Below are positions 27,972 through 37,011 of a DNA stretch of 64,000 nucleotides, piece by piece (within the stretch, counting starts at the first letter, position 1; each line of letters begins with the position of its first letter). Below the pieces are notes generated by a model. The model searched no databases. It saw only the letters and a list, made by a program, of their open reading frames with translations, and had not been told where the DNA came from. The stretch lies in the NCBI RefSeq assembly GCF_900129795.1, contig NZ_FQWW01000002.1, positions 674,135 through 738,134 on the forward strand, in the 5' to 3' direction. Made by a program: the position numbers and the translations under genes. This stretch comes from Flavobacterium sp. CF108 (GTDB lineage: Bacteria; Bacteroidota; Bacteroidia; Flavobacteriales; Flavobacteriaceae).

Positions 27972-28187
27972 GTCACAAATTGTGACCTTAGAAACTTGAT
28001 GTCACAGTTTGTGACCTCAAGTTTTTTTAAAAAATTTTATGTTTAAATTGGAGGTCGCAAATTGCGACATCAAGTTTTTGCGAAGATTCCCTCTCAAAAT
28101 ATCTTAATTTGATAATTGGAGGTCACAAATTGTGACCTCCAATTTAATCGTGATTCTCTAAGGTCGCAAATTGCGACCTTAGAGAAT
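27972..28187. repeat. array of five palindromes related to the ORF6N internal palindrome
   Basis: Cores: 27972-27986 (GTCACAAATTGTGAC); 27993-28023 (GTCACAGTTTGTGAC, one mismatch in the arms); 28054-28068 (GTCGCAAATTGCGAC); 28114-28144, a perfect 31-bp palindrome; 28153-28187, a perfect 35-bp palindrome. Flanks mix three arm types (CTTGAG, TTGGAG, TTCTCTAAG). The array fills nearly all of the 224 bp between the ORF6N stop and the convergent glycosyltransferase gene. Confidence 0.95.
27993..28028 (+). terminator. likely terminator of the ORF6N gene
   Basis: The second array palindrome is followed directly by a T-run and so can act as a terminator 27 bp after the stop codon. The third and fifth palindromes may act for the opposite strand; that is inference. 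Confidence 0.6.
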
Positions 28188-28189
28188 AT

Positions 28190-28957
28190 TTAAACTTTCT
28201 TTATATATCTTGGTTTTATAACCAACTGAGTAAATAGAAATCGTATCATCAATAAAACAGAAGACACGAAGTTAAAACCATGAAAATCTCGATAAATACC
28301 AAAGTTGTGTTTTATCAATTTGAATTTTGAAGATGAAATAGAATCTTTTCTAATTCTATAAAATGCTAAAGATTCTGGAACTGGTTTTGTTTCTTTTATT
28401 TGTTTTAAAATTGTGAGCCATAAACGCCAATCTTGCCTTTTTTGCGTAGCTTCAATTACAATTTTTCCGAAAAAATCTGCATCGTAAATGGCTGTTAAAT
28501 TGCCTACATAATTGCAGAAGAATAACTGATTATACGTTAAGTTTAAAGGTGCTTCTACCCTTCTGTTTAAATTATTGCCTTCTTCATCGATACAATCATA
28601 AAAACTAAAAGTAAACGGCAAATTATTTGCTTTTAAAAACTGAAGCTGTTTTTCGAGTTTATTTGGAAACCATAAATCATCGGCATCTAAAAAAGCAATA
28701 TATTTTCCGGAAGCTTTTTCTAAAGCAACATTTCTGGCGAAACCATTTCCGGAATTTTTGGTTAACTTGAAGAGTTTTATTCGATTGTCTTTTTCTACAA
28801 AATCAGAAATAATTTTAACCGTTTCATCGGTCGATGCATCATCAACCAAAATCATTTCCCAGTTTTGATATGTCTGGTTTTGAACTGATTCTATAGTAGC
28901 TCTAATGAACTTTTCAGTATTATATGTCGGGGTTAAAATAGATACTAAATCGTTCAT
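28190..28957 (-). CDS. glycosyltransferase family 2
   Basis: A 255-residue GT-A protein. It has VSILTPTYNTEKFI, the VDDASTDET motif and the metal-binding DADD (residues ~90-93). It transfers a sugar during repeat-unit assembly. It is the last gene of the cluster read leftward and its first base coincides with the last base of the sugar-transferase gene stop region (28957), so translation is coupled. Its 3' end abuts the palindrome array. Confidence 0.92.
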   Translation of the reverse strand: MNDLVSILTPTYNTEKFIRATIESVQNQTYQNWEMILVDDASTDETVKIISDFVEKDNRIKLFKLTKNSGNGFARNVALEKASGKYIAFLDADDLWFPNKLEKQLQFLKANNLPFTFSFYDCIDEEGNNLNRRVEAPLNLTYNQLFFCNYVGNLTAIYDADFFGKIVIEATQKRQDWRLWLTILKQIKETKPVPESLAFYRIRKDSISSSKFKLIKHNFGIYRDFHGFNFVSSVLLMIRFLFTQLVIKPRYIKKV

Positions 28958-30324
28958 TAATATGCTTTTTTATCGCCTTTAAAAATGTTTATTATCGTCT
29001 GCGAAATTATTTTCAGATCAAGAATAAGAGACCAGTTTTCGATATAAAAAACATCAAATTTTATTCTGTTAATCATATCTCTTTCTGTTGTAATTTCTCC
29101 TCTAAAACCGCTTACTTGCGCTAATCCGGTAATTCCTGGTTTAACAGAATGACGAATTATATATTTTTTTAACTTCTTTCCGTATTCCTTATTTTGTGAC
29201 CAAAGATGTGGTCTTGGTCCAACAACTGACATATCTCCCAATAAAACATTGACAAATTGCGGAAGCTCATCAATACTTGTTTTTCTCATGAATTTACCAA
29301 TTGCTGTAACCCGCGGATCATCTTTTGAGGCTTCTTTTTCTGTTGTTTTATTCATTTTCATAGAACGGAATTTATAACAAACAAATTCATTTTCGTCTAT
29401 TCCAGGCCTCCCTTGTTTGAAAAAAACTGGTCCTTTAGATTCTAATTTTATCAAAATTCCTAATAATGGATATATCCACGATAATAAAAAAACAATAACT
29501 ACAATAGAGAATAAAATATCAAAAAAACGCTTTAAAATTTTAATTGCGGGCTCGTTCAATATTGTTTGTTTCAGCGAAAGCACAGGAAATAAATCGTAAT
29601 AATCTATTTTTAGATTTTTTGAGAAAATCTCTTTTGTATCTGGAATAAATTTTATGCCTTTATTATTTTCGTAAGCAAAATCAATTAGTCCTTTCAAGTA
29701 ATTGTTCGATACTTCGTGTAAAGAACAATATATTTCATCAACAGAATTTGCTAGTACAAAAGGTTTTAAATCTTCTAATTTACCTGTAATCTCTTGATTT
29801 TCTTTTTTATCTGAAAAGAATCCCAAAAAACGATAACCATAATCTTTTCTTGTTTCAAATAGATTTTTTAACCGAATTGCTTCTGGCGTAAACCCAATAA
29901 TAACAGCATTTCTATAATTACTGCCTGTTATTATTCTGTATTTTTTTAAATAAAAAAACAACAAAAATTTAAAAATACTTACCAATACTGTAATTGAAAA
30001 TGCAAATATTGCAATGGCTCTTTGGTCAAAAATAACCTGCCTGGAAAATGGAAAAAAAGCAATTACAATTAAAAGAAACAGAATTATTTGCCTGAATATT
30101 TTTGAAGCAATTACAACTGGTGGCGTGAATCGATATACATCATAAAATTTTATAGAAAAAGCAATTAAGCTCCATCCTAAATATTGATAAAAAATAAAAA
30201 ATAAAATATTTGCAACTAATTCCTTAAAAACAAAAAAACTCAAAATAGTAATCACCATCAGATCTATTAAAATACTGATTGGCCTTATATATTTTGAGTA
30301 TCTTCCTGTTTGAACCACCGTCAT
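28957..30324 (-). CDS. polyprenyl glycosylphosphotransferase (initiating sugar transferase)
   Basis: A 455-residue WbaP/WcaJ-type protein. It has N-terminal membrane helices (residues ~15-110), a Rossmann-like CoA_binding_3 region, then a further membrane helix and the bacterial sugar-transferase domain (FDILFSIVVIVFLLSWI, CYKFRSMKMN, DELPQFVNVLLGDMSVVGPRP). It loads the first sugar phosphate onto undecaprenyl phosphate. It defines the cluster as lipid-linked repeat-unit synthesis. Confidence 0.94.
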   Translation of the reverse strand: MTVVQTGRYSKYIRPISILIDLMVITILSFFVFKELVANILFFIFYQYLGWSLIAFSIKFYDVYRFTPPVVIASKIFRQIILFLLIVIAFFPFSRQVIFDQRAIAIFAFSITVLVSIFKFLLFFYLKKYRIITGSNYRNAVIIGFTPEAIRLKNLFETRKDYGYRFLGFFSDKKENQEITGKLEDLKPFVLANSVDEIYCSLHEVSNNYLKGLIDFAYENNKGIKFIPDTKEIFSKNLKIDYYDLFPVLSLKQTILNEPAIKILKRFFDILFSIVVIVFLLSWIYPLLGILIKLESKGPVFFKQGRPGIDENEFVCYKFRSMKMNKTTEKEASKDDPRVTAIGKFMRKTSIDELPQFVNVLLGDMSVVGPRPHLWSQNKEYGKKLKKYIIRHSVKPGITGLAQVSGFRGEITTERDMINRIKFDVFYIENWSLILDLKIISQTIINIFKGDKKAY

Positions 30325-30342
30325 AAATTGTTCTTTCTAATA

Positions 30343-31326
30343 CTATTTTATGTAATTCGAAAAATCTTTATGTTCTTCTTTAGAAAGTTCTTCTTTAGAA
30401 AGTGATCTAAAATAATCGTATGTAATTTTCATTCCTTCAGAACGACTTACTTTTGCTTCCCAACCTAATAACTCTTTTGCTTTTGTTGTATCCGGTTGAC
30501 GCTGCAACGGATCATTTATTGGTAAAGGATGGTATACTACTTTTTGATTCGTTCCTGTTAGTTTTATAATTTCTTCTGCAAAATCTTTAATTGTGATTTC
30601 GTCAGGATTTCCAATATTTACCGGATATACATAATCAGAATGTAATAATCTGAAAATACCTTCAACCTGATCGTCTACATAACAAAATGAACGAGTTTGC
30701 ATACCGTCTCCAAAGATTGTTAAATCTTCTCCGCGAAGTGCCTGCCCAATAAACGCTGGAATAACACGTCCGTCATTTAGTCTCATTCTTGGACCGTATG
30801 TATTAAAAATACGCACGATTCTGGTTTCTACACCATGAAAAGTATGATAAGCCATTGTTATTGATTCCTGAAAACGTTTAGCTTCGTCATAAACGCCTCT
30901 TGGTCCAATTGTATTTACATTTCCGTAGTATTCTTCTGTTTGAGGATGTACTAAAGGATCTCCGTACACTTCAGAAGTTGAAGCGATAAGAATTCTTGCA
31001 TTTTTTACTCTTGCCAATCCCAGCAAATTGTGGGTTCCCAAAGAACCAACTTTTAAAGTCTGAATTGGAATTTTTAAGTAATCTATAGGACTTGCCGGTG
31101 AAGCAAAATGTAAAATATAATCTAAATCGCCCGGTATGTGGACAAATTTTGTAATATCGTGATGGTAAAATTCAAAATGTTCTAATTTGAATAAATGCTC
31201 AATGTTTTTAAGATCTCCGGTAATCAAATTATCCATTCCAATAACAAAATAACCTTCCTTGATAAATCGATCGCACAAATGTGATCCTAAAAAACCCGCT
31301 GCTCCGGTAATAAGTATTCTTTTCAT
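30343..31326 (-). CDS. UDP-glucuronate decarboxylase (UDP-xylose synthase), SDR family
   Basis: A 327-residue extended SDR. It has [12 protein letters not shown] (NAD-binding), the catalytic YDEAKRF (YxxxK) and [15 protein letters not shown]. The [13 protein letters not shown] and [19 protein letters not shown] segments match UXS, which converts UDP-glucuronate to UDP-xylose. A related 4-epimerase is possible but less likely. It suggests xylose or a derivative in the polymer. Confidence 0.9.
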   Translation of the reverse strand: MKRILITGAAGFLGSHLCDRFIKEGYFVIGMDNLITGDLKNIEHLFKLEHFEFYHHDITKFVHIPGDLDYILHFASPASPIDYLKIPIQTLKVGSLGTHNLLGLARVKNARILIASTSEVYGDPLVHPQTEEYYGNVNTIGPRGVYDEAKRFQESITMAYHTFHGVETRIVRIFNTYGPRMRLNDGRVIPAFIGQALRGEDLTIFGDGMQTRSFCYVDDQVEGIFRLLHSDYVYPVNIGNPDEITIKDFAEEIIKLTGTNQKVVYHPLPINDPLQRQPDTTKAKELLGWEAKVSRSEGMKITYDYFRSLSKEELSKEEHKDFSNYIK

Positions 31327-31390
31327 AATGATTATTTATACAACGCAAATGTAAGTGTTTTGAAAATTATAGAACTATCATAAAAAACAA

Positions 31391-31416
31391 AACTGCCTAA
31401 AATTAATTAGGCAGTT
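31391..31416 (-). terminator. terminator after the tail-fibre-like gene
   Basis: Arms AACTGCCTAA and their complement with a 6-nt loop; the minus strand has a T-rich tail. It lies between the UXS gene and the gene at 31480, inside the polysaccharide cluster. Confidence 0.8.
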
Positions 31417-31479
31417 ATTTAATATATAAATGCTGTTTTTAAAATCAAATCATTCTTCTTTTTAAAAATGATTTTTATA

Positions 31480-32229
31480 CTATTTCTTAGATTTTACTAT
31501 CGTTTCAAGTGCTTCTATTTTTTTATTCTGCTCTATAATATATAGTGTTAACTCCTCTATTTTTTCTTGTTGAATTCTAAACATCTCTGATACGTTAATT
31601 CCATCTTCTTCCACTTGCTTGGCAGATGGAACATTTGGTAAGTGTTTATTAGTTGCTATAAAAGTTTCTACTTCAGATAAAGGCATTAATTTATACTTAT
31701 CATAAAATACATAATCTGCCCAAGTTCCATTTGAACTTAAACTAACACGTATTTCATCTGTTAAGACACCTCCCTTTACAAAAAGTTTATAGTTAGCATA
31801 AAGTGGATTTGTTGGAAAAGTAGTTACATCAATTCCTACTTTTCCAGAACTGCTTATTTTCATTCTTTCTGCAGTATTTGTATAAAAATTAATTCCATTC
31901 CATCCAGAGAATGAAACTGTTGGCGATGGGCTAGAACTATCAAATTTACTCATCGTCATACCATAATTTGCTATTGGTATATTGTTGGTTTGAGCATTTG
32001 AAAAACTATCTGTTGTTGTAAATCCAATTTTTCGATACACATTTACCGGATTTATAAGATTTATATTTCCATCAATTGTTAATTTCTCATTTGGATCAGT
32101 AACCGCAATTCCAATATTACTTGTTGTACTGGAATTTGTAGTAGCATATACAGTACCATATGGCACATAAATTTGCGAAAAACACATTGCAGAAATAAAA
32201 AATGTTAATATTGAAAATGATTTTTTCAT
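31480..32229 (-). CDS. secreted tail-fibre-like protein
   Basis: A 249-residue protein with a signal peptide (MKKSFSILTFFISAMCFSQIY). Beta-rich repeats follow (SNIGIAVTDPNEKLTIDGNI), then a C-terminal LPSLEVETFI-like segment: LSEVETFIATNKHLPNVPS and GINVSEMFRIQQEKIEELTLYII. This end resembles the intramolecular-chaperone or tail-spike type ends seen in Bacteroidota cell-surface proteins. A surface role is inferred. It has its own terminator, unlike its neighbours. Confidence 0.75.
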   Translation of the reverse strand: MKKSFSILTFFISAMCFSQIYVPYGTVYATTNSSTTSNIGIAVTDPNEKLTIDGNINLINPVNVYRKIGFTTTDSFSNAQTNNIPIANYGMTMSKFDSSSPSPTVSFSGWNGINFYTNTAERMKISSSGKVGIDVTTFPTNPLYANYKLFVKGGVLTDEIRVSLSSNGTWADYVFYDKYKLMPLSEVETFIATNKHLPNVPSAKQVEEDGINVSEMFRIQQEKIEELTLYIIEQNKKIEALETIVKSKK

Positions 32230-32355
32230 GTCTAAATTTTTATGATTTAATTGTTTTTAAAAATAATCGTTTTACAGATAAAATTTATTGTTTAAGAAAA
32301 TATTGTTAACATAGTATTTAACAAATTTTTTCCGTTTTACTTTTAAAGATAATTT

Positions 32356-33483
32356 TCAAATACTTTTTTGTTCAAGCCTCATATGCTCTTTAAACTTTTT
32401 TTCAACAAAATCTTTCATTTCATTTTCAAATCGCTGCTTAGAAAATTTCATGGCATGTTCCCGAATTTTTTTAGGATCAAATTCTGTCTTTTCAAAAGCA
32501 ATTAAAGCTTCTTTAATCTTTTTACATGATTGATCATTAAAGAAAATCCCTGTTTCATTTTCAACAACTGTTTCTAAAGCTCCTCCTTTTGCAAAAGCTA
32601 TAACTGGAGTTCCGCAAGCTTGTGCTTCAACAGGAATTATTCCAAAATCCTCCTGAGCGGCAAAGACGAACGCTTTAGCCTTTTGCATATAATTTTTAAG
32701 CATTTCATAATCAACAAAACCAACAAGTTTAATGTTGCTTTTAACTATTTTTTGTAGTTTTTTAAATTCTGGTCCATCTCCTGCAACAATTAATTTTAAA
32801 TGAGGAAGTTCATTAAACGCTTCTACAATTAATCTAACTTTTTTATAAGAAACTAAGCGCGATGCTGTAAAATAATAATCTTGTTTTTGTTCTTCTAATT
32901 GGAAAAAATCAACATCAACAGGCGGATAAATTACAATTGATTCCCTGTTATAAATCCTTTTTATTCTTTTGGCGATATGATTTGAATTTGCAATAAAAAA
33001 ATCAACATTTTTAGAGTTTGCAACGTCCCATTTTTTTATTTTATTTAAAACATGTTTAGCATAAAGCCCTTTTATTCCCTTATTTAAATTGGCATCTTGT
33101 AAATATTCTTCTTGTAAATCCCACACATAACGCATAGGGGAATGACAGTAACAAATATGTAATTGTTCTTGTTTTGTTACAACTCCCTTTGCCACAGCAG
33201 ATGATGAGCTAATAATTAAATCATAATCGCTTAAATCAAATTGTTCTATTGCTAGTGGAAATAGCTGCAAAAATTTACGGTGGTTTTTCTTTGCTGTTGG
33301 TAATTTTTGAATGAAGCTCGTTTTGGCTTTTTTTCCATTAAGAATGAAGTTTCGATCTTCATCATTAAGGAAATCTATTAATGCAAAATGATCAAAATTA
33401 TTCCAAATTGAGTTAATGGAATGAATTACTTTTTCGGCACCTCCATTTACATAATACCAATCGTTAATTAGTGCTTTTTTCAA
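32356..33483 (-). CDS. glycosyltransferase family 4
   Basis: A 375-residue GT-B enzyme. The donor-site motif is EDFGIIPVEAQACGTPVIAF, with TASRLVSYKKVRLIVEAF in the C-terminal half. WbaZ-like mannosyltransferases share this pattern (INDWYYVNGGAEKV start), so a retaining mannosyl or related transfer is likely. It overlaps the next upstream glycosyltransferase gene by 4 bp. Confidence 0.9.
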   Translation of the reverse strand: MKKALINDWYYVNGGAEKVIHSINSIWNNFDHFALIDFLNDEDRNFILNGKKAKTSFIQKLPTAKKNHRKFLQLFPLAIEQFDLSDYDLIISSSSAVAKGVVTKQEQLHICYCHSPMRYVWDLQEEYLQDANLNKGIKGLYAKHVLNKIKKWDVANSKNVDFFIANSNHIAKRIKRIYNRESIVIYPPVDVDFFQLEEQKQDYYFTASRLVSYKKVRLIVEAFNELPHLKLIVAGDGPEFKKLQKIVKSNIKLVGFVDYEMLKNYMQKAKAFVFAAQEDFGIIPVEAQACGTPVIAFAKGGALETVVENETGIFFNDQSCKKIKEALIAFEKTEFDPKKIREHAMKFSKQRFENEMKDFVEKKFKEHMRLEQKSI

Positions 33484-34544
33484 GTTGTTTTATTTTTTTT
33501 CAAATTTTCAATTATAGAAATATAACGTTGTGACGTTGTTTCCCAGTTAAATTTTTGAGATAGTTCAAATGATCTTTTACAAAGATCGGTATAGTTTTCT
33601 AAATCAATTAAATCTTTTATTTTTTGCACTAATTCTAAAGGTTTGCCTGGATCAAAAAACAATGCTGTTTCATTATATAATTCTTTATATACCGGAATAT
33701 TTGACAAAATACATGGCGTAGAAACACTCATTGCTTCAAGTGCAGAAAGCCCAAATCCTTCGTAAAAAGAACCGTTAATAAGTGCCTTTGCTCCTTTCAT
33801 TTCTTTTTTTAATTCAACATCTGAAATATCATTTAAAAATTCAACATTCAAACTATCAGATTCTAAAAGATCATTATTAAATACATTATTGAAAGAATCC
33901 CCAATAATTTTTAATTTAAATTGATGTAGATCTAATACTTTAAAAGCTTCTAAAATTACTTTAATATTTTTTCTAGGATTTAATGAATTTACGGCAATAA
34001 AATAATCGCCTTTTTGATTTGCTTCTTCATTAGAGCTAAAAAGACTTGCCAGATAAACAACGTCTATTTTTGATGGCTCAACATTTGGATAAAATTTTAA
34101 AATTTCATTTTTAGAAAAATTACTAACAGTAATTATTTTCAAAGCTTTTTTTAAATTGAAATAAAAAAATATGTTATAAACAAAAGCAAATTTCCAGCTA
34201 AACCAATCTTTATTTTCTTTTACAGCCATGTCATGAACAACGATCACATTCTTTTTAAAAAGAATTGGAGCTGTATTGCAAAAATTAATTAATAAGAAAA
34301 CTTTATTCCTAAATAAAAAAAGAGGTAATTCAACTTGTTCCCAAAAATAACCTGAAAAGCAGCCTATTTTTTTACAATTTAATGATTCTGAAACTGGGTT
34401 TAAGAAGGGTTTGTTTGGGCAAAGAAAAACTATTTCTTCGCTATAATGCTCCTGCAGATTTTTACTTATTTCTGTAGCTACTCGCTGAACTCCCGTAACT
34501 TTTTGAGTTAAAAAACGACCATTGACTACTATTTTATTACGCAT
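33480..34544 (-). CDS. glycosyltransferase family 4/1
   Basis: A 354-residue GT-B enzyme. It has GVQRVATEISKNL at the N-terminus and EGFGLSALEAMSVSTPCI (E-x7-E donor motif) near residue 265. It overlaps the polymerase-like gene by 8 bp and the following glycosyltransferase by 4 bp, consistent with one polycistronic transcript. Confidence 0.9.
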   Translation of the reverse strand: MRNKIVVNGRFLTQKVTGVQRVATEISKNLQEHYSEEIVFLCPNKPFLNPVSESLNCKKIGCFSGYFWEQVELPLFLFRNKVFLLINFCNTAPILFKKNVIVVHDMAVKENKDWFSWKFAFVYNIFFYFNLKKALKIITVSNFSKNEILKFYPNVEPSKIDVVYLASLFSSNEEANQKGDYFIAVNSLNPRKNIKVILEAFKVLDLHQFKLKIIGDSFNNVFNNDLLESDSLNVEFLNDISDVELKKEMKGAKALINGSFYEGFGLSALEAMSVSTPCILSNIPVYKELYNETALFFDPGKPLELVQKIKDLIDLENYTDLCKRSFELSQKFNWETTSQRYISIIENLKKNKTT

Positions 34545-35703
34545 CTTGAATCGTATTTTCAGTTCGAATTACAAAGAGGTAACAAAACCATAAGAACAAA
34601 TATATTCCTAGTTGTCTGCTTAAAAGGTTTTCAAATAAACTTTGGGATGAAAAAATGAAAATGAAAAAAAATGAATAACCATTTTTATTCTTTATAAAGT
34701 TCCAAAATTGAATACCAAAAATTCCTAAAAATAAAGTAAGCCCCAAGAAACCATACGTAACAAAGTACCAAATGTATTGATTGTGGGTATTGTATTTAAA
34801 ATTCTTTTTTCCAATCCACCAATATGGACCGCTCAATACTTCTTTTGAATTATAACAATCTATTAATTTTGCATCAACCTTTTCACTGCTAAAAGTTCCG
34901 ACAAAATAATTAAACGTTTTTTCATCGACAATTCCTTTTGCGCATTTCCAAATTACAATTCTTGGTTCTCCTTTTTCAACAGTTAATCTTTGCATTATGT
35001 ATTGATTAGTAAATACAATAATAAACAACACACTTACAAATCCTACAACGTAAACGATTTTTATTTGTTTTAAAAAGATAAAAAAGCAAAGCAAAACTGA
35101 AACTCCCATTGCAAGTCTTGCCGCAATAATAAACAACGTAAATATTATTAAACCAATAAATAAATAAAGAATTGCCTTTTTAATTGTTGTATTATCGAGT
35201 AAAAATTTAATACAAAAAATGGATAGTAGACAATTTAGAGAAAAATAAGGTCTTTCCAGAATAAACTTGTTTTCTACTAAAGCTGTAAAGTTTTCAAAGC
35301 TTTTAGAGTCCGAAAAAAACTGATATTGTAATACAATAAAATCAACGTATAATAAATGTATTAACTGCAAAAACAAAAAGGAAAAAATAAAAAATTTAAT
35401 TTCCTCAAAACTGAATTTTTTAACTAAAAACATTCCCGGAATAAATATAAAACCAAGCGATCTGACAATTAATTTTGAGGAAGAATCGTAATTGAAAAGG
35501 AAAGATAAAATGTATAAAACATAAATTGATCCAAACAATAAGCTCAATAACTTAACGGTTAAATTATTATCTTGTTTTTTTATTTTTGAAACATTCAAAA
35601 GCAATAATAGCAAAATAGCCGGTGTAGCCAAAGAAATTTTAAACACAAATGAGAATGCTATGAAAAATAAACAAACTAATTCTATTTTAAATTTCTTAAA
35701 CAT
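34537..35703 (-). CDS. O-antigen polymerase/ligase-like membrane protein
   Basis: About 388 residues and 10 or more membrane segments. A long extracytoplasmic loop (about residues 250-310) carries GEPRIVIWKCAKGIVDEKTF and NTHNQYIWYFVTYG, typical of the Wzy/WaaL O-antigen ligase superfamily. It is adjacent to a second gene of the same type. It probably polymerises repeat units. The start at 35703 (MFKKFKIEL) is a guess; 35715 is also in frame. Confidence 0.82.
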   Translation of the reverse strand: MFKKFKIELVCLFFIAFSFVFKISLATPAILLLLLLNVSKIKKQDNNLTVKLLSLLFGSIYVLYILSFLFNYDSSSKLIVRSLGFIFIPGMFLVKKFSFEEIKFFIFSFLFLQLIHLLYVDFIVLQYQFFSDSKSFENFTALVENKFILERPYFSLNCLLSIFCIKFLLDNTTIKKAILYLFIGLIIFTLFIIAARLAMGVSVLLCFFIFLKQIKIVYVVGFVSVLFIIVFTNQYIMQRLTVEKGEPRIVIWKCAKGIVDEKTFNYFVGTFSSEKVDAKLIDCYNSKEVLSGPYWWIGKKNFKYNTHNQYIWYFVTYGFLGLTLFLGIFGIQFWNFIKNKNGYSFFFIFIFSSQSLFENLLSRQLGIYLFLWFCYLFVIRTENTIQDA

Positions 35704-35742
35704 ATCTTGAATCATAATAATCTGTTTTTTTGATGGATAAAA

Positions 35743-37011
35743 TTAATTTGTTATTAGCTTCTGTTCGTTTAATTTATTTCTATGAATAGCAAAAGGTATT
35801 GCCAGAAAAACCCAAATAAAAAGCATAATAAAGGACGGAAATGCATTAAAAGATAATATGATGCAAATTATACCTGCCGTAATAGAATCTTCTTTTAAAT
35901 AAAAAGCTTTCGTTAAAATTAAAAACAAAAACAGTAGAAATAGCACTGAAGCAATTACACCATATTCTGAGAAAACCTCTAAATATACATTATTGGGTAT
36001 CGCTCTTTCATTTTTCCGTTGTGCAAAATGATCAAAATATGCGTTTCTATTCACCACAATTTTTTTATACTTATTATAATGATCGTAATGAAGTCCATAA
36101 CTGGCTGGACCTACTCCAAAAAAAGGATTTTCTATTCCAGAATAAAAAGCAACATTTCCGGTAATAATCCGATCTGCTTTTGAAAAATTATTTTGAGTAA
36201 GCGTTTTTGTCGGATCAAATAATTTTCCATATACATATTTTTGATAGAATTCAGTTTGAGTAAATATTAATATACTTATAATTACAACAGGAATAACTTT
36301 AAGGAGAAAACTTAATTGGAGAAGCTTTTTTTTATAAAAAAAGAAAACAAAAATAAATACCGAAAGTATTGAAATTGTAGACATTGATACAATGACACTA
36401 AAAAGTAAAAACCAGCCATGAACCATTTTTTTTAAATAAAATGAAACGGATGCCGATAGTAATAAAAACAATCCAAAATAATTACCTTCTTTGAAAGTAC
36501 TAGACCTGATAAAACCTTCTAACATTTGTGGCTCCTCGATTCCCGGAAGCTTAAAATAAGGTATGTTTAATTTTGATGATAAAAATAAATACCATCCATA
36601 GACTGCTGCTATTATGGCTCCAAAAATCCATATTTCTAAAATTTTTATATCTTTTGTAAATAATCTATAAGATACAAAATAAGCTGCCAGACACAAATAA
36701 AAATAACAAACTCTAATAAAACTATCTCCAACCCTATTTATTCGAAACGGAAATTCTTTTGGCGGATAAGGATAATTCCAATATATATTTACGATAAACG
36801 ATAATGTGACCAAAATCGCAACTAATACAATTATAATATTGTTGTTAAAAAACCAAATCGTATCTCTTGAGATTGTTTTTTTATTAATATAGAAAAGCAG
36901 CAAAATTACAAGAGCAATTTCAGATATTTTGAGTGGAAAAAAAATATTCAATGTTAGTGCCTGAGTAAAAGGCAGAAACACTAAAAAAACTTTTCTAATA
37001 TCAATTTTCAT
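35743..37011 (-). CDS. O-antigen ligase family membrane protein
   Basis: A 422-residue protein with about 11 hydrophobic segments. It has the loop pattern NPFFGVGPASYGLHYDHY and NNVYLEVFSEYGVIASVLFL, matching the O-antigen ligase/Wzy family. With the next gene it gives two candidates for polymerase and ligase roles. It overlaps the upstream glycosyltransferase gene by 11 bp. Confidence 0.85.
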   Translation of the reverse strand: MKIDIRKVFLVFLPFTQALTLNIFFPLKISEIALVILLLFYINKKTISRDTIWFFNNNIIIVLVAILVTLSFIVNIYWNYPYPPKEFPFRINRVGDSFIRVCYFYLCLAAYFVSYRLFTKDIKILEIWIFGAIIAAVYGWYLFLSSKLNIPYFKLPGIEEPQMLEGFIRSSTFKEGNYFGLFLLLSASVSFYLKKMVHGWFLLFSVIVSMSTISILSVFIFVFFFYKKKLLQLSFLLKVIPVVIISILIFTQTEFYQKYVYGKLFDPTKTLTQNNFSKADRIITGNVAFYSGIENPFFGVGPASYGLHYDHYNKYKKIVVNRNAYFDHFAQRKNERAIPNNVYLEVFSEYGVIASVLFLLFLFLILTKAFYLKEDSITAGIICIILSFNAFPSFIMLFIWVFLAIPFAIHRNKLNEQKLITN

